Below are positions 1-6,952 of a stretch of 64,000 nucleotides of DNA, one piece after another. Below the pieces are notes generated by a model. The model made no database searches and was not told the DNA's origin. It worked only from the letters and a program-made list of their open reading frames with translations. The position numbers were made by a program, and so were the translations under genes. How positions within the stretch are numbered: position 1 is the stretch's first letter; every line of letters starts with the position of its first letter. The DNA comes from Myxococcus xanthus (GTDB lineage Bacteria; Myxococcota; Myxococcia; Myxococcales; Myxococcaceae), in NCBI RefSeq assembly GCF_900106535.1, contig NZ_FNOH01000005.1, positions 62,001-126,000 of the forward strand, written 5' to 3'.

Positions 1-3000
1 GATGAGCAGCGTTGCCGTGACGGACCACGGCAACATGTTCGGCGCCATCGACTTCTACAAGAAGGCGAAGGACGCCGGCATCAAGCCGATTCTGGGCATG
101 GAGGCGTACGTCGCCGGACCCAAGGGGCGTGAGGACCGCTCCGAGAAGGTCTCCCACCACCTCATCCTGGTGGCGAAGAACGAGGAGGGTTACGCCAACC
201 TGCGCTACCTCTCCTCCACCGCGTACATGCACGGGTTCTACTACCACCCGCGCATCGACAAGAAGGTGCTCGCCGAGCACAGCAAGGGCCTGTTCGCGCT
301 CACCGCGTGCCTGGGTGGTGAAGTCACCAGCGCGTGTTTCCGCGGCGACATGGACCACGCCCGCCGCGCCGCGCAGGAGTACAAGGACATCTTCGACCCG
401 GGGCACTTCTTCCTGGAGGTGCAGTCCAACGGGATGCCGGAGCAGGACAAGGCGAACGAGAACCTCAAGCAGCTCTCGCGCGACCTGGACATCCCGCTGT
501 GTGCCACCGCGGACGCGCACTACATCAAGCGCGAGGACGCGCGCGCCCACGAACTGCTCATGTGCATCGCCAGTGGCAAGACGCTGGCGGACGGCAAGCG
601 CATGAAGCACTCCACGGACAAGCTCTACGTCACCAGCCCCACGGAGATGCTGGAGTTCTTCAAGGACATCCCCGAGGCGGTCCACAACACCCAGCGCATC
701 GCCGAGCAGTGCAACCTGGAGCTCAAGCTGGGCAAGCCGATGCTGCCCACCTTCAAGGTGCCCGACAGCCACACGCCGGACAGCTACATGGCGGAGCTGG
801 CGTATGAGGGTCTGCGCGAGCGCTTCACCGAACTGGCGGCCACCGTCACGTATCCCATCGACCGCGAGCAGTACCAGGCGCGGCTGGCGCTGGAGATTGG
901 CGTCATCCAGAAGATGGGGTTCTGCGGCTACTTCCTCATCGTCCAGGACTTCATCAACTGGGCGAAGAAGATGAACATCCCGGTGGGCCCGGGCCGTGGC
1001 TCCGGCGCCGGCAGCCTGGTGGCCTACGCGCTGCGCATCACCGACGTGGACCCCATCCCGTACAACCTCCTGTTCGAGCGCTTCCTGAACCCGGAACGCG
1101 TGTCGATGCCCGACTTCGATATCGACTTCTGCCAGGACCGCCGGGACGAGGTCATCCAGTACGTCGGCCGGAAGTACGGCGAGATGAACGTGGGGCAGAT
1201 CATCACCTTCGGCTCGCTCAAGGCGAAGAGCGTGCTGCGCGACGTGTGCCGCGTGTTCGCGCTGCCGTTCAGCGAAGGTGACCGCATCGCGAAGCTGGTT
1301 CCCGAGGTGCTCAACATCACCTTGAGGGAGGCCATCGAGATGGAGCCTCGCCTCAAGGAGATGATGGAGACGCCCTCCAACATCGGCGAGGTAGAGGGCA
1401 AGCCCGTCACCACCAGGGACGTGCTCGAAATCGCGCTCGCGCTGGAGGGCCTGCATCGCCAGCCCGGCATGCACGCCGCAGGCGTGGTGATCGCCGACAA
1501 GCCGCTGTGGGAGTTCGTGCCCGTCTACCAGCCGCCGGGTGAAAAGACGCTGATCACCCAGTTCGCCAAGGACGAGGTGGAAGCGGCCGGCCTGGTGAAG
1601 TTCGACTTCCTCGGTCTGAAGACGCTCACCGTGATTCAGCACGCGCTGGACCTGGTGAAGCGCAACCACGGCAAGGACATCCCGCGGCACGAGATTCCGC
1701 TCAACGACGAGAAGACCTGGGAGTTGATGGCCAAGGGCGACACGGCCGGCATCTTCCAGATGGAGTCCAGCGGCTTCACGGAAATGGTCGTGAAGCTCAA
1801 GCCGAACTGCTTCGAAGACGTCATCGCCGCCGGCGCGCTCTACCGCCCGGGTCCGCTGGACTCCGGCATGGTGGACGTCTTCATCAACCGCAAGCACGGC
1901 CGGGAGAAGGTGTCGTACCCGCACCCCGCGCTGGAGCCGGTGCTCAAGGACACCTACGGCGTCATCGTGTACCAGGAGCAGGTGATGCAGATTTCGCAGG
2001 TCCTGGGTGGCTACACCCTGGGCCGCGCGGACCTGCTTCGCCGCGCCATGGGCAAGAAGAAGGCCGAGGTCATGCAGGCCGAACGGGCCGGCTTCCTCGA
2101 GGGCTGCGCGAAGAACAACGTCGACCTCAAGGTCGCCGGTGAAATCTTCGACCTGATGGAGAAGTTCGCCGAGTACGGCTTCAACAAGAGCCACTCGGCG
2201 GCCTACGGCCTGGTCACCATCCACACGGCCTGGCTGAAGGCACACTACCCCTGCGAGTTCATGGCGGCCCTTCTCTCCAGCGAGAAGGACAACACGGACA
2301 AGGTGGTGAAGCACATCGGCGAGGCGCGCGAGTCGGGCCTCGAGGTGCTGCCGCCGGATGTGAATCAGTCCGACATGGAATTCGGCGCGGTGAGCGGGAA
2401 GATTCGCTTCGGCCTGGGCGCCATCAAGGGCGTGGGCGAGGGCGCCATCGAGTCCATCCTGGAGGCGCGCAAGGATGGCTCCTTCAAGAGCCTGTTCGAC
2501 TTCTGCGAGCGCGTGGACAGCCGCAAGGTGAACCGGAAGGTGATGGAAGCGCTGGTGAAGGCGGGGTCCTTCGACTTCGAGAAGCGCTCGCGCCGGCAGA
2601 TTTTCGACACCATCGAGAAGGCGATGAACCGCGGCTCGGCCAGCCAGAAGGACAAGGCGGCTGGCCAGAGCTCGCTGTTCGGCATGCTGGCGGGTCCGTC
2701 CTCGGATGGGGGGGGCGGCGGACTGAAGGACGACTACGTCGAGGTGGAGGACTGGTCGGAGAAGGAGCGGCTGTCGCTGGAGAAGGAGGCCATTGGCTTC
2801 TACGTGTCCGGCCATCCGCTGCATCAGTACGACAAGGAGCTGAAGCGCTACGCGCGGCCGATTACGGCGGTGCAGCGCGCGCGCAAGGACGACAAGCTCA
2901 CGGTGGCGGGCATCGTCACCGTGCTGCGCGAGCGGCCCACGAAGACGGGCAAGCGCATGGCGTGGGTGACGATTGAGGACTTGTCCGGCTCCATCGAGTT

Positions 3001-3463
3001 GGTGTGCTTCCCGGGCAAGGACGGCACGCGCAACGTGATGGGCCGGGACGGCAAGTGGGCGAAGCAGGGCCCCAAGCCGGGCTTCGAGAACTGGGAGCAC
3101 CTGCTCAAGTCGGACGACCCCATCCTGGTGTCGGGCACGGTGCAGATCAGCCAGCGTGACGAGGACACGCCGACGCCGGAGCTCATCGTCGACGACATCC
3201 AGAGCCTCAAGGCGGTGCGTGAGAAGCGCACCAAGCGGCTGGAGCTGCGCGTGCCGGCGGACCTGCTCACGGAAGAGCGGGTGGCGAAGCTGCATGAGTT
3301 GGCGAAGAAGTACGCCGGCGCAACGCCCGTGGCGGTGAGCGTGCTCTTCAAGGGCGAGGGCGAGGCGCTCATCGGCAACACGTCCATCAAGGTGCAGGTG
3401 AATGACGACCTGCTGCTCGCGGTGGACCGCCTGTTCGGCATGCGGGTGGTGGAGTTCGGCTGA
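1..3463 (+). CDS. dnaE: DNA polymerase III alpha subunit, 5' end cut by the window
   Basis: Catalytic subunit of the replicative DNA polymerase (C-family), acting in the cytoplasmic replisome. The visible 1153 residues begin inside the N-terminal PHP domain (TDHGNMFG, then TADAHY); roughly 30 residues of the usual start are missing, so the ATG at position 2 is internal. The catalytic acidic motif MPDFDIDF lies near residue 369 and the third aspartate in KFDFLGLKT near 535, both as in E. coli DnaE. A helix-hairpin-helix/tau-interacting region includes YGFNKSHSAAYG, and an OB-fold nucleic acid-binding domain lies near 970-1010 (VAGIVTVLRERPTKTGKRM). A Gly/Ser-rich linker near residue 900 is slightly unusual. 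The family call is secure; total length would be about 1185 residues, normal for the family. It is followed after 70 bases by a toxin gene on the same strand. Confidence 0.98.
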   Translation, partial: MSSVAVTDHGNMFGAIDFYKKAKDAGIKPILGMEAYVAGPKGREDRSEKVSHHLILVAKNEEGYANLRYLSSTAYMHGFYYHPRIDKKVLAEHSKGLFALTACLGGEVTSACFRGDMDHARRAAQEYKDIFDPGHFFLEVQSNGMPEQDKANENLKQLSRDLDIPLCATADAHYIKREDARAHELLMCIASGKTLADGKRMKHSTDKLYVTSPTEMLEFFKDIPEAVHNTQRIAEQCNLELKLGKPMLPTFKVPDSHTPDSYMAELAYEGLRERFTELAATVTYPIDREQYQARLALEIGVIQKMGFCGYFLIVQDFINWAKKMNIPVGPGRGSGAGSLVAYALRITDVDPIPYNLLFERFLNPERVSMPDFDIDFCQDRRDEVIQYVGRKYGEMNVGQIITFGSLKAKSVLRDVCRVFALPFSEGDRIAKLVPEVLNITLREAIEMEPRLKEMMETPSNIGEVEGKPVTTRDVLEIALALEGLHRQPGMHAAGVVIADKPLWEFVPVYQPPGEKTLITQFAKDEVEAAGLVKFDFLGLKTLTVIQHALDLVKRNHGKDIPRHEIPLNDEKTWELMAKGDTAGIFQMESSGFTEMVVKLKPNCFEDVIAAGALYRPGPLDSGMVDVFINRKHGREKVSYPHPALEPVLKDTYGVIVYQEQVMQISQVLGGYTLGRADLLRRAMGKKKAEVMQAERAGFLEGCAKNNVDLKVAGEIFDLMEKFAEYGFNKSHSAAYGLVTIHTAWLKAHYPCEFMAALLSSEKDNTDKVVKHIGEARESGLEVLPPDVNQSDMEFGAVSGKIRFGLGAIKGVGEGAIESILEARKDGSFKSLFDFCERVDSRKVNRKVMEALVKAGSFDFEKRSRRQIFDTIEKAMNRGSASQKDKAAGQSSLFGMLAGPSSDGGGGGLKDDYVEVEDWSEKERLSLEKEAIGFYVSGHPLHQYDKELKRYARPITAVQRARKDDKLTVAGIVTVLRERPTKTGKRMAWVTIEDLSGSIELVCFPGKDGTRNVMGRDGKWAKQGPKPGFENWEHLLKSDDPILVSGTVQISQRDEDTPTPELIVDDIQSLKAVREKRTKRLELRVPADLLTEERVAKLHELAKKYAGATPVAVSVLFKGEGEALIGNTSIKVQVNDDLLLAVDRLFGMRVVEFG

Positions 3464-3503
3464 GCCGGGGCTGATTTCTAAAAGCCGGATTCCATGACGG
3501 CTG

Positions 3504-3535
3504 ATGGGCCAGCGCCAGTACAGTGGCTGGCCCAT
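3504..3535 (+). repeat. Perfect 10-bp inverted repeat over the toxin start
   Basis: ATGGGCCAGC (3504-3513) and GCTGGCCCAT (3526-3535) are exact inverted copies separated by 12 bases. The hairpin sits 40 bases after the dnaE stop and takes in the ribosome-binding region and first two bases of the preferred sitA-like start codon at 3534. There is no T-run after it, so it is a weak candidate for an intrinsic terminator; a hairpin that hides the toxin start is the alternative. Confidence 0.7.
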
Positions 3536-4247
3536 GGGGCTTGAGTGTCGTGGATGGCTTCTGCTGTCTGGGCTCGTGAGCCTGCTGTTGGTGGGTTGTG
3601 CGTCGACGGCGCCTGGGCTCGCTTCGCTAAGCGAACCTCCTTCTTCCCTGGAGTGCGCGCGCTCGGATGAGGGTGCCTGCGTGGTCCTCGCTTGCGAAAG
3701 CGGGACGTGTGGGCTGTTCGATTGCGAGGACGTCGCGCAGGAGGAAGAGGCGCAGGCCGCATTCAGGCCGGTGCTGGCTGGAGCGTTTCGCCCACCGACA
3801 CGTGGAGTTCCCTCGTTTCGCCACTGGCGGAACCTTGGGATTCGCTCCGGTTCACGGCCACGGATGACGTTCCACTTCCGTTACCGGGAGGGCTTTCTTC
3901 CCGCGCTGCCGAGAGGTCCCGGCAAGTTGGTGCATCACCACCTGTTTCCTCAACAGCCAGAGCTTGCGAGGTGGTTCAGGTCGCACGGCGTCGACATCCA
4001 CAAGTTCACCATCCTCATCCCCGAGCACATCCACCGCCAACTCCATAGCGGCAAGGGTCGGGGTGGTATGTGGAACCAGGCGTGGCGGGATTTTCGGGAC
4101 AGCCAGCAGGGGCGTTCGATGACGTCAGAGGAACTGCACCGCAAGGCGGTGGAGTTGATCTTCCGCTTCGAGCTGACGGGGCCCGTCGTGCCATACAATG
4201 CGCCGGTCGCGCCCTATCAAGCAGCGCCGTCCATCCGTGCTCCGTGA
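3534..4247 (+). CDS. sitA: SitA-type polymorphic toxin lipoprotein (TIGR02269/DUF2380-like)
   Basis: Predicted outer-membrane lipoprotein toxin of the Myxococcus Sit class, which is passed between cells by outer membrane exchange and kills recipients lacking the partner immunity protein (known for the family, inferred here). From the ATG at 3534 the protein has 237 residues with a clean lipoprotein signal peptide and lipobox LLVGC (Cys22). An in-frame ATG at 3504 would add ten residues and lies inside a hairpin, so 3534 is preferred. A Cys-rich segment (CESGTCGLFDCED) follows, then a His-rich C-terminal domain with HHHLFPQQ (from about 134), a WF..HGVDIHKFTI segment, EHIHRQLHSG and WNQAWRDF, which resembles His-Me/HNH-type nuclease toxins. 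The next gene starts 7 bases on and matches the double-CXXC immunity family, supporting the call. Nuclease activity is not proven by the sequence. Confidence 0.82.
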   Translation: MGLECRGWLLLSGLVSLLLVGCASTAPGLASLSEPPSSLECARSDEGACVVLACESGTCGLFDCEDVAQEEEAQAAFRPVLAGAFRPPTRGVPSFRHWRNLGIRSGSRPRMTFHFRYREGFLPALPRGPGKLVHHHLFPQQPELARWFRSHGVDIHKFTILIPEHIHRQLHSGKGRGGMWNQAWRDFRDSQQGRSMTSEELHRKAVELIFRFELTGPVVPYNAPVAPYQAAPSIRAP

Positions 4248-4253
4248 GGAACC

Positions 4254-4982
4254 TTGAAGTTCTACCGAGTTCATCCAGACACGGCGTCGGGCTACACGGG
4301 CTCCTTGGACGCGGTGAACAAGTGGTGTCTTCCTGGCGTGCATCCCTGTCCCGTGTGCCGCGCGGGCGGAGGGGCTCCCTGGCTCGCATACCCGTGCGTG
4401 GACCTGTCCAGCCTTCCTCGCGACGAGTTGAAGAAGCTGTCCGACCCCTGGCCGGTCTCTCGCGAGGAGTTCTCGCGCTTGAGGGCGTTGATTGCGCCAA
4501 TGGCTCCGCCGTGGGCATTGCTGGAGCCAGGGGCCCAATTCGGACCGTGTGAAGGGAAGGGCGCTGGCCGTTTCGGCCCGCTCTTCATGCAGGACGCACC
4601 CACGTTGTTTGTTCAGCGGGCCGCTTTCGAGCGATTGAACGCCGCGGGCGTGCGAGGGCTTCAAGGGGCGTCGGTCGAGGTGCGTTTCCGTGGAAAGGCT
4701 CCGCCCGAACTGCTCCAACTACAACTGGAGTTGCATGGGCTGCTGCATCAAGCCTGCCTGCCGAAAGAGCGCGAACCACCATGCCCGGCATGCGGCGCCA
4801 GCAAACAGGCCTGGCCTCGCACCGTCGTCCTCGACGCAGCTTCTTTGCCGGGAGACCGGGACGTCTTTCGTCACCGGCAGGGCTGGGCAACCGTCATCGT
4901 CAGTGAGCGCTTCGTCGAAGCCGTGAATGACCTCGAGCTGGATGGCGTGACGTTCGAGGAACTCGAAGTCCGGGAGGGCTGA
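4254..4982 (+). CDS. sitI: SitI-type double-CXXC immunity protein
   Basis: Predicted cytoplasmic immunity protein for the preceding SitA-type toxin. The 242-residue protein has no signal peptide or membrane segment and carries two widely spaced CXXC pairs, CPVC at residues 32-35 and CPAC at 177-180, the hallmark of the M. xanthus paralogous double-CXXCG family (SitI6-like immunity proteins). The paired cysteines could bind zinc. The start is a TTG; its Shine-Dalgarno GAGGA overlaps the toxin's TGA stop, so translation of immunity is probably coupled to that of the toxin. The end of the gene contains GGGAGGG, which serves as ribosome-binding site for the crotonase gene 5 bases downstream, so toxin, immunity and crotonase genes look co-transcribed. 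Pairing specificity with this toxin is inferred from adjacency. Confidence 0.82.
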   Translation: MKFYRVHPDTASGYTGSLDAVNKWCLPGVHPCPVCRAGGGAPWLAYPCVDLSSLPRDELKKLSDPWPVSREEFSRLRALIAPMAPPWALLEPGAQFGPCEGKGAGRFGPLFMQDAPTLFVQRAAFERLNAAGVRGLQGASVEVRFRGKAPPELLQLQLELHGLLHQACLPKEREPPCPACGASKQAWPRTVVLDAASLPGDRDVFRHRQGWATVIVSERFVEAVNDLELDGVTFEELEVREG

Positions 4983-4987
4983 GCTGA

Positions 4988-5815
4988 ATGGACGGGACCT
5001 ACAAGTCGCTGCGCATCGAGAAGAATGAAGGCGTCGCCGAGCTGGTGCTCACCGGCCCTGGCAAGGGCAACGCCATGGGGCCCGACTTCTGGCGGGAGAT
5101 GCCCGAGGCCATCCGCGCGCTGGATGCGGATGACTCCGTCCGCGTCGTGCTGGTTCGCGGCGAAGGCAAGCACTTCACCTTCGGCCTGGACCTCATGGGG
5201 ATGATGGAGTCCCTGGGGCCGCTGCTCACCGGCGAAAGCAACCTGGCCCTGGAGCGCTTGAAGCTGCTGTCGCTGATTGGCGACATGCAGCAGGCCACCG
5301 AGGGCATGGCCCGCTGCCGCAAGCCCGTCATCGCCGCCGTGCACGGCTGGTGCATCGGTGGCGGTATGGATCTCATCGCCGCGTGTGACTTCCGGTACTG
5401 CTCCCAGGACGCGAAGTTCTCCCTGCGCGAGGTGAAGGTGGGCATCGTCGCCGACCTGGGCGCGCTCCAGCGCCTGCCTCGCATCATCGGCGAGGGCCAC
5501 ACGCGCGAGCTGGCCTATACCGGTGGTGACGTGGACGCGGCGCGCGCCCTGCGCATGGGGCTGGTGAACGAGGTGTTCCCCACGCCGGAGGCCCTGCTGG
5601 AGGAGGCCCGAGCGACCGCGAAGCGCATCGCCGAGAATGCCCCGCTCGTCGTCCAGGGCGCCAAGCAGGTCATGGAGTACTGCGCGGACAAATCCATCGC
5701 GGATGGCCTGCGTTATGTGGCGGTATGGAACTCCGCGTTCCTTCAGTCCCATGACCTGGCCGAAGCCTTTTCCGCATTCGTGGAACGCCGCCCCCCTCAC
5801 TTTCAGGGGCGCTGA
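4988..5815 (+). CDS. Crotonase-family delta(3,5)-delta(2,4)-dienoyl-CoA isomerase-like protein
   Basis: Member of the enoyl-CoA hydratase/isomerase superfamily, 275 residues, acting on acyl-CoA in beta-oxidation. Oxyanion-hole segments are FTFGLDLMG (about 63-71) and HGWCIGGGMDL (119-129). Three acidic residues, Asp128 (GGGMDL), Glu148 (SLREVKVG) and Asp156 (VADLG), occupy the positions of the catalytic triad of eukaryotic dienoyl-CoA isomerase ECH1, and the surrounding ACDFRYCSQDAKF and QRLPRIIG segments match that subfamily better than classical hydratase, which has Glu at the first position. It would shift double bonds of odd-position unsaturated fatty acids. The ATG at 4988 has a strong GGGAGGG ribosome site inside the end of sitI. 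The superfamily call is secure, the isomerase subtype probable. A dienoyl-CoA reductase-like gene lies 4 kb away. Confidence 0.9.
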   Translation: MDGTYKSLRIEKNEGVAELVLTGPGKGNAMGPDFWREMPEAIRALDADDSVRVVLVRGEGKHFTFGLDLMGMMESLGPLLTGESNLALERLKLLSLIGDMQQATEGMARCRKPVIAAVHGWCIGGGMDLIAACDFRYCSQDAKFSLREVKVGIVADLGALQRLPRIIGEGHTRELAYTGGDVDAARALRMGLVNEVFPTPEALLEEARATAKRIAENAPLVVQGAKQVMEYCADKSIADGLRYVAVWNSAFLQSHDLAEAFSAFVERRPPHFQGR

Positions 5816-5896
5816 GCCCCCGGGCCGAGGGGCTTCCTCCGCTTGCGCTGGCGATGCGAGAATTCCAGGAACACCTGGGATTTGGAGTCCGGCGAC

Positions 5897-6934
5897 ATGA
5901 CGGAAAGCATCGCGCTGCTGGGGTACGGCCGCTTTGGCCGTGCCCTGTCTGGCCTCCTGCTGGTGGCGGGCATCCCGCATCGGGTGTTCGAGCCGCGCCA
6001 GGATGACGTGCCCGACGCACTGAGGGCACCGACGCTCGCGGAGAGTGTCGAGGGCGCGGGGCTGGTGGTGCTCTCCATGCCCGTGTCTGGAATGCGCTCG
6101 GTCCTGGAGGAGCTTCGCCCGCGCCTGTCGCCCGCGCAGACGGTGCTCGACGTCGGAAGCGTCAAGGTGCGCCCTGTGCAGGTGCTGGCCTCCGTGTTGG
6201 GGCGGGACATTCCCTGGGTGGGCACGCATCCGCTGTTCGGCCCGGCCAGTCTGGCGAGGGGCGACCTGCCTCGCCGCACGGTGGTGTGCCCGAACGAACT
6301 GCACCCAGAGGCCGTGCGCAAGGCCCGGGTCCTGTTCGAACGCATCGGCTGTGAAGTGACGGAGCTGTCGCCGGATGCGCACGACGCGCTGATGGTGCGC
6401 ACGCATGTGCTCACCTTCTTCCTGGCCCACGGGTTGCTCAAGGCGGAGGCCGGAAAGGACCTGCCCTTCGCGCCGCCCAGCTTCCAGCCCGTGGCTCGCC
6501 TGGAGGAGTACGCACGGCTGGAGGTGCCCCATCTCTTCGGCGTCGTGCAGTCGGAGAATCCCTACGCGCGGGACGCACGCGTGCGGCTGCTGGAGGCCCT
6601 CACGCAGCTCCACCTGGGCTGTGATTCGGGGCGCTCGGGCGCGCCGGAGCCTGTCGCCGCGCCGCCCGGGCTGACGGAAGTTCGGGAGTGCGTGGATGCG
6701 TTGGACCGTGAGCTGGTTCAACTCCTGAATCGTCGCGCCCAGCTCATCCAGCAGGCCGCACACCTGAAGGCCGAGCACGGACTTCCGCTGCCAGACGCGG
6801 AGCGCGAGGCGAGCCTGCTGGAGACCCGGCGTCAGTGGGCCGCGGAGCAGGGCATGGACGCGGACGACACGGAAGACGTGTTCCGCGCCGTCCTGCGCTT
6901 TTCACGTCGCGCCGTGCCCACGGGCTCCCGCTGA
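5897..6934 (+). CDS. tyrA: Prephenate dehydrogenase-chorismate mutase fusion (TyrA-AroQ order)
   Basis: Bifunctional tyrosine-pathway enzyme: chorismate to prephenate, then NAD-dependent oxidative decarboxylation to 4-hydroxyphenylpyruvate. The 345-residue protein starts at the ATG at 5897, which has GGAG nine bases upstream and places the Rossmann motif GYGRFG at residues 9-14; an earlier in-frame ATG would add 18 residues without family similarity. The dehydrogenase motif THPLFGP includes the catalytic His111, and DAHDALMVRTHVLTFFLAHG continues the helical dimer domain. A C-terminal AroQ-type mutase domain (about 258-340) has the expected ECVDALDRELVQLLNRRAQL helix, LK lysine and DAEREASLL. 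The domain order is the reverse of the enterobacterial T-protein, where mutase comes first. It lies 81 bases after the crotonase gene on the same strand. Confidence 0.92.
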   Translation: MTESIALLGYGRFGRALSGLLLVAGIPHRVFEPRQDDVPDALRAPTLAESVEGAGLVVLSMPVSGMRSVLEELRPRLSPAQTVLDVGSVKVRPVQVLASVLGRDIPWVGTHPLFGPASLARGDLPRRTVVCPNELHPEAVRKARVLFERIGCEVTELSPDAHDALMVRTHVLTFFLAHGLLKAEAGKDLPFAPPSFQPVARLEEYARLEVPHLFGVVQSENPYARDARVRLLEALTQLHLGCDSGRSGAPEPVAAPPGLTEVRECVDALDRELVQLLNRRAQLIQQAAHLKAEHGLPLPDAEREASLLETRRQWAAEQGMDADDTEDVFRAVLRFSRRAVPTGSR

Positions 6935-6952
6935 ACGCGGTGGGCTTCAGCG

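Noticed and set aside
4871-6778. 635-codon open frame on the minus strand opposite the crotonase and tyrA-aroQ genes
   Set aside because: It is antisense to two well-supported genes and is produced by high GC at third positions; the product is His/Arg/Gln/Leu-rich without domains.
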